In this document: piece by piece, positions 37,236 through 46,179 of the stretch | Layout of the letters: the number at the start of each line of letters is the position of its first letter | Position numbering within the stretch: position 1 is the first letter of the stretch | Origin: Dictyobacter formicarum | GTDB lineage: Bacteria; Chloroflexota; Ktedonobacteria; Ktedonobacterales; Ktedonobacteraceae | Assembly (NCBI RefSeq): GCF_016587435.1 | Contig: NZ_BNJJ01000007.1 | Coordinates: forward strand, 310,001-374,000 | Direction: 5' to 3' | Length of the DNA: 64,000 nucleotides | The notes under the pieces: generated by a model | Databases searched by the model: none | The model's input: the letters and a program-made list of their open reading frames with translations, nothing else | What the model was told of the DNA's origin: nothing | Position numbers and translations under genes: made by a program

Positions 37236-37885
37236 TAGCACACCTCCATATCCAACAGCCTGTACGCCTTACGCAAAGCTATCAACGCACGTGAAACCCG
37301 CTTCCGCACAGCCTCGCTACTCATTCCAAGACGGGCCGCAATCTCGCCATAGCGCTCGCCGCTAACATAATGCAGTACCAGGCAGGCCGCATCCTCCTCT
37401 GCCAGAGTACTGAGCGCGACACGTAACAATTCTCGCGCAATCGAACCGTCCTCAAACGAGGACTGCTGACCGCTATGCGCAAATGTAGCCGCACTATTCC
37501 CGGGTCGGCCATTAGCTGTACTGTGCACGCGCCTGCGCACATCTTGTTTGCGCAGCAATGAGAGTGCGCGATTCGTGGCAATACGGTAGAGCCACGGTGC
37601 CAGCAATTGCGTCCCATTTCCCGAGCGGCCAGGCCGCACCTCATCTGATACATCACTGGCATAATCTGAAGGCTTCCAATGCGGAAGGGTTTGATAGACA
37701 ACGATAAATGTTTCTTGCGCGATGTCACGAGCATTCTCCCTATCGCCCGCAAGCATCTGTGTCAGATAGGCAATGAGCCGGCCCTCATAAAAAACAACCA
37801 GATAGCGAAAAGCCTCTGCATCTCCATGAGCGGCCCGTTCAATCAATGCAAGCTCTCCATCCCTATCTGATATTTGTTGCTCCAT
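37235..37885 (-). CDS. ECF-type sigma-70 factor
   Basis: 216 residues from the ATG at 37885 (AAGGAG upstream, long spacing); the frame extends 55 codons further without homology. Region 2 is seen in DIAQETFIVVYQTLP and LYRIATNRALSLLR; region 4 is YGEIAARLGMSSEAVRKRVS. An insertion of about 15 residues precedes LAPWLYRIA. Partner of the overlapping anti-sigma gene. The promoters recognised cannot be told. Confidence 0.93.
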   Translation of the reverse strand: MEQQISDRDGELALIERAAHGDAEAFRYLVVFYEGRLIAYLTQMLAGDRENARDIAQETFIVVYQTLPHWKPSDYASDVSDEVRPGRSGNGTQLLAPWLYRIATNRALSLLRKQDVRRRVHSTANGRPGNSAATFAHSGQQSSFEDGSIARELLRVALSTLAEEDAACLVLHYVSGERYGEIAARLGMSSEAVRKRVSRALIALRKAYRLLDMEVC

Positions 37886-38062
37886 ACAATTTGGTCGCTC
37901 CTTCTTGTCTTCATGTGAGCAAAATATCTCATCTCCATAACGCCTCATCCATAAAAAACCGGACACAAATACCCCGGCATCTTCCCTCCCCGCACGCGCG
38001 GTAAGGTTATATGCTGGCAGGCGTTGCGCGTTGGGGGGATAACTCTTCACGCTAAATGGTAT

Positions 38063-38170
38063 CGCTCATCAAGGGAAAATCGGGCGCAAGGCCCGAACCT
38101 ATTGTCATCGTTTATATTAGAGACGATATCACTCATCAAGGGAAAAGCGGACGCAAGGCCCGAACCTACG
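38063..38170. repeat. Two tandem family-1 units
   Basis: A unit beginning CTCATCAAGGGAAAA is present twice, about 67 bases apart. Unit 1 has a perfect TCGGGC-GCAAG-GCCCGA hairpin (38080-38096) with ACCTAT. Unit 2 has an imperfect stem (GCGGAC-GCAAG-GCCCGA) and ACCTAC, and its TAGGT complement forms the stop codon of the kinase on the minus strand. Confidence 0.85.
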
Positions 38171-39476
38171 AGTGGGTGGCGGGCGCTTTCTTCCTGGTTG
38201 TTTTTTTGGCGGGGCTTTTGGTCGCGGCTTTGGCGCTCTTGACGCGAGTTGAGGCTTTTTTGATGGGAGCTTTGGCTACCTTTTCGCTCTTGACGCGAGC
38301 CGGAGCTTTTTTGGCGGAGGGGCTCTTGCGCTTGGATTTTTCGCTCTTCGCACGTGCAGGAGCTTTTTTGGTGATGGAGCTCCTGGTCGCGGCTTTTTTG
38401 CTCCTGGTGCGGGCGAGAGTTTTTTTGGCGGGGGCGGTTTTGCTGGTGGTGCGGCGCTTGCGGGGCGCGGGCGCGGGTACGAGGTCGGCCAGGGTGGCTT
38501 CGCCGTTCATGGGGACGGTCTCTTCGTAGAAGACGCTGTCGTCGATGGAGGTCTTTTTGGCCGTTCTGGGGGTGCCGGGCGCGTGCAGGATCAGGCGCTT
38601 TCCGTGCTGTGGGGCCGCGACAGGGGCCGGCCAGTCAGGTGAGGCTGAGTCGGCGTGCTGGTGGGCCTCAAGCGCGTCTACAAAGGCGGCCACATCCTTA
38701 AAACGGTCTGTGTATTTTTTCTCCATGCCGCGTAAGATAGCCTGCTCGATATGCTGGGGCAAACCCTTAGATAGCTGCGAGGGCGGCACTGGCGTTTCAT
38801 GGAGCTGCTTCTGCTTCATGGTAGCGAAATCATCGCCCTCAAAGGGACGCCTGCCAGTCACCATTTCATAGGTCATGCAGGCCAGAGCATATTGATCGCT
38901 CTCATAGCGCACCTTGCCCTGGAACTGCTCAGGCGCCATATACGATGGGGTGCCACCGATACTTACGCCCGGCGCCTTCACCGATTTCAGCACACGCGCA
39001 ATGTCAAAATCCGCAATCAAAGCCTCGTTATCGACATTAAATAAGATATTCTCCGGCTTCAAATCGCAGTGCACAACATTGTGCGCGTGGGCGAATTGCA
39101 GGCCATCTCCAATCTGACGCAGCACCGTCAGCGCCTGTGCTAAAGGCAAGGGATGCCCATGAAGCTGGCGCAGGCGATCGCGCAGCGAGCCCTCGGAGGC
39201 ATACTCCTTGACAATATAGGGAGCGCCCTCGTAAGTGCCAAAGTCGATCAGGGATAAAATATGGGGATGGCGCAGTTGCGCCAGAATCTGGGCCTCCTGA
39301 TAGAGCACATCATGCTCTGCTCCCGGGTCCACAAAGGTTGTGTGCAAAATTTTGAGAGCCACCGGGCGTTGCGACAAAAAACTGTGGACTGCTTTATAGA
39401 CATAGGCGTAGGCGCCCTGCGCAATTTCATCCACAATGCGATAATTGCCAACCTTCTGACCAATATGGAGCTGCAT
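38166..39476 (-). CDS. Ser/Thr kinase with atypical loops and a histone-H1-like Lys/Ala tail
   Basis: 436 residues. The kinase domain (about 1-270) keeps Lys in RPVALKILH and the APE motif (MAPEQ). It is atypical elsewhere: the Gly-rich loop reads QGAYAYVYKA, the catalytic loop HCDLKPENILF, and the magnesium loop ADFDIAR (DFD for DFG). No membrane helix follows. From about residue 335 the chain is dominated by AKKAPARVKSEK-type repeats, like eukaryotic histone H1 and bacterial H1-like proteins, so it likely binds DNA, RNA or another polyanion. The last codon plus stop (TCG TAG) run into a family-1 repeat, so the tail end may have been altered by it. Activity is plausible but needs testing. 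Confidence 0.88.
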   Translation of the reverse strand: MQLHIGQKVGNYRIVDEIAQGAYAYVYKAVHSFLSQRPVALKILHTTFVDPGAEHDVLYQEAQILAQLRHPHILSLIDFGTYEGAPYIVKEYASEGSLRDRLRQLHGHPLPLAQALTVLRQIGDGLQFAHAHNVVHCDLKPENILFNVDNEALIADFDIARVLKSVKAPGVSIGGTPSYMAPEQFQGKVRYESDQYALACMTYEMVTGRRPFEGDDFATMKQKQLHETPVPPSQLSKGLPQHIEQAILRGMEKKYTDRFKDVAAFVDALEAHQHADSASPDWPAPVAAPQHGKRLILHAPGTPRTAKKTSIDDSVFYEETVPMNGEATLADLVPAPAPRKRRTTSKTAPAKKTLARTRSKKAATRSSITKKAPARAKSEKSKRKSPSAKKAPARVKSEKVAKAPIKKASTRVKSAKAATKSPAKKTTRKKAPATHS

Positions 39477-39783
39477 ATAAACACCTCTATTCGTTTTTTC
39501 TTAGAATCAAGCTGAGGCAAGCTCAGCACCTATGACGCAAGCGCAATGAATACAAAGGCACATTATAGCACGTCTCATCTCCACTTGTAGAGCATTTACC
39601 TGTCTATCAGACAACATATGCACACCTGCACTTCTGACCACAAGTATTTGCTGTATAGAAGGAGAAAAAAGTTGGTGGCAAGAACAAGGTAAATTGACAG
39701 GTTATAGAAATTTTGTTAAAGTGCGAAAAGATTGGACGCTTCATTTTTTGTTAATTAGCCTTTTATCAGTAGCGAGAAAACAG

Positions 39784-40848
39784 ATGACCTTAGAATCACC
39801 TTCCATCATTGATGTGGCAAAAAAAGCGGGAGTCTCCGTTGCAACTGCCAGCCGGGTCATGAGCGGTTCGACCTATCCTGTGAGCGACGGCACACGTGAA
39901 AAAGTATTGATCGCCGCCAAAGAATTGCACTACGTTCCCAACTCGCTGGCACGTAGCCTTAAGGCACAGCGCAGCAAGCTGATCGCGGTGCTGGTAGGTG
40001 ATAACGCTGACCCCTATTTTGCGCAGGTGGCGCGTGGGGTTGAAGAGGTCGCTAATGCCCACGGCTATCTCACTATTATCTGCAATACTGAGCGCGACCC
40101 TGACCGCGAGCTCTCTTATCTACAGACGCTGCAAGACTATCGCGCCGATGGCATTATTTTTACCGGTAGCGGCTCCGACGAAACCAGTGTCCCGGAGCAA
40201 CTCGAAATCGACGCCATGGTCGAAAAGATCCAGCGCCGTGGAGCGGCCATTGTTATCTTATCTCCCCATAGCATTCAAGCGCCCTCGATCCAGCCCGACA
40301 ATCTCGGCGGCGCGTACGAACTGACCAGCTATCTGATCTCGCTGGGGCATAAGCGCATCGCGTTTGTGACCGGACCCGGCAATGTGACGGTCGCCAATCA
40401 GCGCCTGCATGGTTATCGCCAGGCACTGACGGACTCGGGCATCACACCTGATGACACGCTGCTGCTCCCGGGAAACTTTACCCAGGCCGGCGGCGAGCGC
40501 GCGGCCGGTATGCTGGACCAATTTCCACGCGAGAAACGACCGACCGCCGTTTTCGCCTGCAACGACGAGACCGCCTTTGGCCTGATGTATGGTCTACGTC
40601 AGCGTGGCTGGCGCCTGCCCGAGGACATATCCATCTGCGGCTTCGGCAATTTGCCCATGGCGCGTATGGTAACGCCGTCCCTGACCACGGTCAACATCGC
40701 CCTGCGCGAACTGGGGCGCGCCGGAGCACAGAAGATCCTGACCTTATTGCAACACCAGGAAACTCCCACCCAGGAAACGTTCCCGACCACTGTCGTGAAG
40801 CGCGCATCCACCATCCCACTCGAACACACCGCCGGCGTCCAACAATAA
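39784..40848 (+). CDS. LacI-family transcriptional regulator
   Basis: 354 residues from the ATG at 39784, where the LacI headpiece begins (IIDVAKKAGVSVATASRVMS, hinge helix YVPNSLARSLKAQ). A periplasmic-binding-protein-like effector domain follows (IAVLVGDNADPYFAQVARGV; HKRIAFVTGP; FACNDETAFGLMYGLRQRGW). It should be a sugar-responsive repressor; no sugar gene is adjacent, so its targets lie elsewhere. The open frame extends 30 codons upstream without homology. Confidence 0.92.
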   Translation: MTLESPSIIDVAKKAGVSVATASRVMSGSTYPVSDGTREKVLIAAKELHYVPNSLARSLKAQRSKLIAVLVGDNADPYFAQVARGVEEVANAHGYLTIICNTERDPDRELSYLQTLQDYRADGIIFTGSGSDETSVPEQLEIDAMVEKIQRRGAAIVILSPHSIQAPSIQPDNLGGAYELTSYLISLGHKRIAFVTGPGNVTVANQRLHGYRQALTDSGITPDDTLLLPGNFTQAGGERAAGMLDQFPREKRPTAVFACNDETAFGLMYGLRQRGWRLPEDISICGFGNLPMARMVTPSLTTVNIALRELGRAGAQKILTLLQHQETPTQETFPTTVVKRASTIPLEHTAGVQQ

Positions 40849-40939
40849 ACAACTGGAAAGCCGGCCAGAAACGTGGTATATGTGGAAAGCAATAACATAA
40901 AACCCGACCATTGTCGGCGATATATGGGGAGGAACCATT

Positions 40940-41116
40940 ATGTTGATCGAGGCATACCTGGCCTATAGCCTGATTCCCCTTTTCTACATACTTCTGGGAA
41001 TTCTGGTTTACCTGGTGTTGAAATATAGCCACGCACCTGAAGAGACACAACAGAGCGTGGTTAATAATCCGCCTGCCGCAGCCCAGCAGGCAGATGCAGA
41101 CAAACACCAGGCATAG
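40940..41116 (+). CDS. Small single-pass membrane protein (58 aa)
   Basis: ATG at 40940 with a strong GGGGAGG ribosome-binding site. Residues about 5-28 are hydrophobic (LIPLFYILLGILVYLVLKYS), followed by a polar, Ala/Gln-rich tail likely in the cytoplasm. Family unknown. The clear start signal 91 bases after the LacI gene makes it a likely real gene, perhaps co-transcribed. Confidence 0.7.
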   Translation: MLIEAYLAYSLIPLFYILLGILVYLVLKYSHAPEETQQSVVNNPPAAAQQADADKHQA

Positions 41117-41143
41117 CGACGTATCCATCCATTCGTAGGAGTG

Positions 41144-42292
41144 CTAGCCGTCGTCAAGTTGCTCACTAGCCGCAGGCGTATGGGCTGCATCTTTGTGATG
41201 TCGGCCAAACTGCTCTGGATGGGTGCGCCGCCACTCAAGCCAGAATGTGATTAAGAGGGCCTGCAGCACGCCCGCGATTGGCGAAGCCAGCAAGGCACCC
41301 CAGATGCCAAAGATCTGCGAGCCGGCAATCACGGCGGTAATCGAAACAATCGGATGGAGGCCGACCGCCTCTCCGACGATGCGCGGGCCAATGATGTCGC
41401 CCTCAAGGATATGCACCACGATAAAGTAGATCAGCACGCCCAGCGCGATCCAGATGCCCTGCGTCAGAGCAATCAAAATGCAGATCGCCCCCGAGATGAG
41501 GGTGCCAAGGATGGGGATGAATTCCAGGATGAAGGCCAGCACGCCCAGCAGCAGGGCATAAGGCACATGGAATAGCGCCATACCAATGCCCACCAGTAGT
41601 CCGATCAGCGTAGCCAGGATCAGTTGTCCACGAATATAGCCGCCCACGATACGCTGCAAGGTATCGACCAGAAAATTCGGCCGTATTTTATCGGGAAGAT
41701 TGTGGCGGCACCAGCGGTTTATGCGATGGCCGTCGATCAGGAAATAGATGGTGATGACCGCCACCACTACCGTATCGAGCAACACATCCAGAATACTGGT
41801 AATCAGTGGTAAGGCACTGCTGGCCAGACTTTCCCCACGCGAAATCAGTTGCTGGCGCGCCATCGCAATCTGCTGCTGCGTAATACCGATGGACTGCAAA
41901 AAGGTCTCTAGCGGAGAAGAGGTGCCGCCGCGCGGAGTCAAGACATAGGCCAGTGAACGCGACAACGAGGAAAACTGGTGCAGGGCGGTAATGGTCACAA
42001 AGTAGAACAGCAGGCTCAAACAGGCCAGGGTAATCAAGCAGATGCTCACAATCGCAAATGGACGTGGAATAAACTTTTGCAACCACTTTACGCCCGGCGT
42101 CAGCGCATAGGCCAGCAGGGCCGCGATAATCAACAGCAGCAGCGCCCGTATAACATGCGCCGCACCCCATAGAACAACCGCAATCACCCCGATCCAGGCC
42201 AGTATCGCAAGAGGGATATCCCGCCGCCTCTTCCATTTCGTATCTGTTTCACCAACAGGCGCATCCTGCGGCAGATGTCTTGGTGTCGACAT
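41144..42292 (-). CDS. AI-2E family transporter (UPF0118)
   Basis: 382 residues from the ATG at 42292 (AAGGG eight bases upstream; another ATG two codons earlier). About eight membrane helices with the family's late motif: GYIRGQLILATLIGLLVGIG, FIPILGTLISG and VGLHPIVSITAVIAGSQIFG. Members were linked to export of autoinducer-2 in E. coli, but others move Na+/H+ or have unknown roles. The substrate cannot be told. It is convergent with the small protein gene. Confidence 0.92.
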   Translation of the reverse strand: MSTPRHLPQDAPVGETDTKWKRRRDIPLAILAWIGVIAVVLWGAAHVIRALLLLIIAALLAYALTPGVKWLQKFIPRPFAIVSICLITLACLSLLFYFVTITALHQFSSLSRSLAYVLTPRGGTSSPLETFLQSIGITQQQIAMARQQLISRGESLASSALPLITSILDVLLDTVVVAVITIYFLIDGHRINRWCRHNLPDKIRPNFLVDTLQRIVGGYIRGQLILATLIGLLVGIGMALFHVPYALLLGVLAFILEFIPILGTLISGAICILIALTQGIWIALGVLIYFIVVHILEGDIIGPRIVGEAVGLHPIVSITAVIAGSQIFGIWGALLASPIAGVLQALLITFWLEWRRTHPEQFGRHHKDAAHTPAASEQLDDG

Positions 42293-42389
42293 AAGCATAT
42301 CCCTTCCAGGCAAAAACAACCTGGATAACGAGTACGACTTCTAGCGTATGCATACTATACACTATGGATTATGGATACTGACAGCTCAT

Positions 42390-42900
42390 GCAAATCGGAG
42401 GCAAGCTCCGAACCTATTGGGGTCATCATCCGTTGTGCGTTTCGATGGCCCATGCAAATCGGAGGCATGAACATTGACAAATGAAGAGGGAGGATGCAGA
42501 CCGGTGTAGCGGAGCAGGTCAGGGCCGAGATGTGATGCCATGAGGGGCCGAACGGTGAGGGAACTATGGGGTGTCGTGTTATGGGTATTTTTTCATATGC
42601 CCAAACCAATCGATCGGATTTGAACATGAACGATAAACACGAAACCCATAGGTTCGGACCTTGCGTCCGATTATTATCCTTCCCCGGAGGACAATAATCG
42701 GATACATGACCATGCCTCCGATTGTCGTTCCTCGGCGGAGAAATAATCGGACGCAAGGTCCGAACCTATGGGCATCATCATCCGTTGCGCGTTTCGATGG
42801 CCCATGCATGCACCGGGCGGTGTACATGATTCCAATAGGTTCGGACGAGCATGCCGGGAGCATGACGAGCATGTCGGGGACATGATCTCCTCCTCGCCTC
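42390..42900. repeat. Dense cluster of family-1 elements
   Basis: Perfect hairpins at 42395-42411 (TCGGAG), 42654-42670 (TCGGAC, minus orientation) and 42747-42763 (TCGGAC, plus); the last two face each other as an inverted pair. Partial copies with GCATG in place of the loop occur near 42452 and 42846. A linked segment CGTTTCGATGGCCCATG appears near 42437 and 42794 and again near 56149. The gap 42293-43024 holds no gene apart from this. Confidence 0.85.
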
Positions 42901-43024
42901 CGATTGCACGAAACCCAGACTTTCACACATGACCCTGGCAGATATGAAACTTTGCTTCAATAAGCTATACTGAAGATGTTTGCAGAGAACAAATTACACA
43001 TTGATTGAAAGGTAGAATCTGAGC

Positions 43025-44089
43025 ATGTATATTGATCTACGCAGCGATACCGTTACCCAGCCAACGGCCGCAATGCGCGAGGCCATGTATCAGGCCGAGG
43101 TGGGCGACGACGTTTATAGTGAAGATCCCACAATCAATCGTTTACAGGAACTGGCCGCGACCATCACCGGCAAAGAGGCCGCGCTCTTCGTGCCCAGCGG
43201 TACCATGGGCAACGCCATCGCTCTCCTGACACATGCTGGCCGAGGACAGGCGGTTATTGTCGGCGATCAATCGCATATCTATCGCTACGAGGCCGGGGGC
43301 GCCTCTACCCTCGGTGGCTCCCCTATGTATACCGTACCAACCCATCCAGATGGCATGCTCGATCTGGACGCGGTCACCCATGGCATCGCGGATGAGAGCG
43401 ATGAACATACAGCGGCCACGGCCCTGATCTGTATTGAGAATTCGCATAACCGCTGCGGTGGTACCGTGATCGGTGTAGAGCAGATAGAAGCGATTAGCGC
43501 GCTGGCCCACACCCATGGTGTCGCGGTACATATGGATGGTGCGCGTATATTCAACGCGGCGACCGCGCTAAATATACCGGTCAGTACGCTGGTGAGCAGC
43601 GTCGATTCGCTGATGTTCTGTCTATCCAAGGGACTAAGCGCGCCGGTTGGCTCTCTACTGGTGGGAGAAACAGCCTTCATTCGCCGGGCACGCCGGGTAC
43701 GCAAAGTACTGGGTGGAGGTATGCGGCAGGCCGGAGTACTGGCGGCCGCGGGCATCGTGGCCCTGGAACAGATGGTAGAACGCCTGGCAGAAGATCATGA
43801 GAACTGCGAACGCCTGGCTTATGGCCTGGCGGACATCCCGCACATCCAGATTCAGCCCGATCAGGTGGTCACAAACATCCTGCTCTTCTCGCTCCACCAC
43901 GGAGAGCAGCCGTTCTCAGACAGCGAGATCGCGCTCTTCCTCAACAAAGCACGCGAGCAGGGTATATTGCTAGGCCGCATGGGCGAGAGGAATATTCGCG
44001 CGGTCACACATGCGGGCATCGAAGCCGCGCACATCGACCAGGCCCTGATCGGCATCAGACAGGCCATCCAGGAAATTTACCCATCTTAA
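43025..44089 (+). CDS. ltaE: Low-specificity L-threonine aldolase
   Basis: 354 residues, normal length. Fold-type I PLP enzyme of the beta-eliminating lyase family: N-terminal IDLRSDTVTQPTAAMREAM, GDDVYSEDPTINRLQ, and the PLP lysine in FCLSKGLSAPVGSLLVG. It splits threonine or allo-threonine into glycine and acetaldehyde. An AAAGG ribosome-binding site lies upstream. No pathway partner is adjacent. Confidence 0.93.
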   Translation: MYIDLRSDTVTQPTAAMREAMYQAEVGDDVYSEDPTINRLQELAATITGKEAALFVPSGTMGNAIALLTHAGRGQAVIVGDQSHIYRYEAGGASTLGGSPMYTVPTHPDGMLDLDAVTHGIADESDEHTAATALICIENSHNRCGGTVIGVEQIEAISALAHTHGVAVHMDGARIFNAATALNIPVSTLVSSVDSLMFCLSKGLSAPVGSLLVGETAFIRRARRVRKVLGGGMRQAGVLAAAGIVALEQMVERLAEDHENCERLAYGLADIPHIQIQPDQVVTNILLFSLHHGEQPFSDSEIALFLNKAREQGILLGRMGERNIRAVTHAGIEAAHIDQALIGIRQAIQEIYPS

Positions 44090-44222
44090 CAGCACTACAT
44101 AAGGATCACACCAGCAGCAATACAGGCAGGTCAGCATCGCTGCGCTTGCTTGTTGCCGCTGGTTCATCGCATAATCCATATCTATCACCGCAGAGTATAG
44201 AAGCAAGCAAAGCAGGCCAGCA

Positions 44223-44345
44223 CTAGTGTGACGTGGCATTAGTGGCGAATAATGCCAGCACCAGCAGTCCACTGACCACAAGCACAAAAATAATACGTAA
44301 GATCCAGCGAGAAATCCCCAGGCGCGAATGCCCACGTGTACTCAT
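44223..44345 (-). CDS. Very small membrane protein (40 aa)
   Basis: ATG at 44345 with GGAGG ten bases upstream. A basic N-terminus (STRGHSRLGISRW) and one hydrophobic helix (ILRIIFVLVVSGLLVLALFA) end near the stop. Family unknown. The start signal and positive-inside layout favour a real gene. The rest of 44090-44473 shows no gene. Confidence 0.5.
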   Translation of the reverse strand: MSTRGHSRLGISRWILRIIFVLVVSGLLVLALFATNATSH

Positions 44346-44473
44346 ATCAGTCAATCCTCCATCGTCTCAGTAGTTATTTCGAGCCCCAATGCACTCTAGA
44401 TAGTTTTACCTACACTACCCTCTTTTCACTAGCTACAACGATGTGGAGATTGAATGCTAACAGCTAATACTTT

Positions 44474-44815
44474 TCATGACCTTTTCTTCCTACACTCATC
44501 ACATTCGCACATGGCGCGCAACTTTTCGTATGTATAGATACCTGTCTTATGGCCATCCTCCCAAACCGGAGTCAAACCATAGCGCCCAACCGGCTCTATA
44601 TTGATCAAGGTTGTCTCTTCACGGCTCAGGTTTTTTTTGCTAGCCAGCACGCCTGGCTGTCCACCTTCACCGGCGCACCAGGCGCAGGGGCAGGCCCAGC
44701 GCAGTCGCTCCCAATCATGGACGCTCTCGTGCTCATCGGTCCAGGATAGATAAAGCGTGCGCTTCTCCTCATCCAGGAAAAAGGATGTAGGGGAAGGGTG
44801 ATTATATTGCGACAT
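44474..44815 (-). CDS. DUF971 domain protein
   Basis: 113 residues from the ATG at 44815 (GAGGAG upstream; the frame is open to 44890). It shows the DUF971 core (WTDEHESVHDWERLRWACPC; INIEPVGRYGLTPVWEDGHK; GIYTYEKLRAMC). Two Cys clusters, CPCAWC and CECDEC, suggest metal binding. The domain resembles the N-terminus of gamma-butyrobetaine hydroxylase and often occurs near Fe-S assembly genes, but stand-alone members have no settled role. Confidence 0.9.
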   Translation of the reverse strand: MSQYNHPSPTSFFLDEEKRTLYLSWTDEHESVHDWERLRWACPCAWCAGEGGQPGVLASKKNLSREETTLINIEPVGRYGLTPVWEDGHKTGIYTYEKLRAMCECDECRKKRS

Positions 44816-44888
44816 AGAAGGCTCCTCTAGTGAATGTTGCCATCTGGCAATGAATTTTTCTCGCAGAGCGTGTTTCATTCCTCTGGCC

Positions 44889-45030
44889 ATCCCATCGCTA
44901 TGGGATAGCGCGCCAGCCTGGGGGCGCTGACGCCCCCACTCTTTTTATTCAGTGGTGCAAGCGGTGCGCCGTGCGCACCGCTTGCACCACTGAATAAAAT
45001 TTTGTGAGCACCGCAGGTGCGAAGTGTCAG
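44889..45030. repeat. Composite long-hairpin element (family 2), copy 2
   Basis: In order: ATCCCAT-CGCT-ATGGGAT (44889-44906), GC hairpin TGGGGGCG-CTGA-CGCCCCCA (44919-44938, identical to copy 1), a perfect 27-bp hairpin (44943-44969/44973-44999, loop CGT), then GCACC-GCA-GGTGC (45008-45020). It lies upstream of the DUF971 gene, so it is not simply a terminator of that gene. No gene was found in the rest of the gap to 45295. Confidence 0.85.
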
Positions 45031-45295
45031 GTGCCGAAGGCACGTAACGCAGGCTTTTTAAACACGCTTGCAGCGCTATTATATCTCTTTCTGTCTGCAC
45101 TGGTCTACACAGGCAATAGCAATTCAATGCAGCATGCATGCCAGAACAGCCTGGCGGCTTTATTACATCCAGGCATGCGGATTAATCATTATACACACAA
45201 GACATGAATTAAAATGCAATCTAGTTCAACTCTTTTAGTTACTCTTATACACCTATCCACGTTGTACGAAATAGAACACGTTGGGGGTGTGAAGG

Positions 45296-46045
45296 ATGAG
45301 CGAAATTATTATACCTGGCAGTATTATTTGCGGCTGGCTAATTATTATTTGCCTGGCTATCTCTATAGCCAGGTCTCAAAGACGAGGTATCGAGCGGCTA
45401 CACAATCAGTTACAGGCCTGGGAAAAAGCTCAGGGGGTGCGCAGAAAGCGCTGGGAGGAACGTCTAGAAAAAGATATGATCGCTATGGAGCAGCGCCTGG
45501 TTGCCCATATCGATCGCTTACACTTCGAGGAACGCAAACGGACCATACAGCCCACGGAGCGCGTCACGTATGAGCTCGCGCACCTGCCACGCCTTGAGGA
45601 TACGCCACTTCCTCCAAGGATGCCAACAGAGACAACAGGTCCGGACATACATCAGCTGCCACGCAGCTTTCAAGGCGCCAAGCTCGCAAGCTATGATCTC
45701 TCGTATCGCTATCTGCGCTATGCAGATCTGCGCAACGCCGATCTGTCGCATGCCAATCTCTTCATGGCAGACCTGACTGGTGCCTGTCTGAGGGATGCCA
45801 AACTCACGCAGGCTGACCTGTCGGCGGCCAACTTCACGCACGCAGATCTCACGAACGCCGACCTGACTGGAGCCAACCTGCTGGTCACCGACCTGTATGA
45901 CACTCTTCTAGCGGGTGCCTCACTGTTACAAACGCGCAACCTTACCAACGAACAGGTGCGCGGAGCCATTGTCGACCGCAACACCCAACTAGACCCGGGC
46001 ATCGACATCACGCTACCGCGTATCCCACGCACCTCGCTCCAATAA
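45296..46045 (+). CDS. Membrane-anchored pentapeptide-repeat protein
   Basis: 249 residues. An N-terminal helix (IIICGWLIIICLAISIA region) is followed by a charged, coiled-coil-like segment (about 30-90) and then pentapeptide repeats of A(D/N)LXX type (YADLRNADLSHANLFMADLT and on), forming a right-handed quadrilateral helix. Such folds act as protein-binding scaffolds; the gyrase-protection type usually lacks a membrane anchor. Role unknown. Confidence 0.88.
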   Translation: MSEIIIPGSIICGWLIIICLAISIARSQRRGIERLHNQLQAWEKAQGVRRKRWEERLEKDMIAMEQRLVAHIDRLHFEERKRTIQPTERVTYELAHLPRLEDTPLPPRMPTETTGPDIHQLPRSFQGAKLASYDLSYRYLRYADLRNADLSHANLFMADLTGACLRDAKLTQADLSAANFTHADLTNADLTGANLLVTDLYDTLLAGASLLQTRNLTNEQVRGAIVDRNTQLDPGIDITLPRIPRTSLQ

Positions 46046-46048
46046 CCC

Positions 46049-46080
46049 GGAAGCTCGCGCCCTCGGAGGCGCGAACTTCC
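46049..46080 (+). terminator. Hairpin after the pentapeptide-repeat gene
   Basis: TCGCGCC (46055-46061) pairs with GGCGCGA (46068-46074), extended outward by GGAAG/CTTCC with small bulges. A short A/T-rich tail follows. Probably a terminator. Confidence 0.6.
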
Positions 46081-46179
46081 GAAAAATAAGCAAAGTCTTC
46101 GATCATATATAATAAATAACGTTACACTCGTCAATGTATCAAATCGGGCATGATTCATAAAACCACCAGGAAGTACGAA

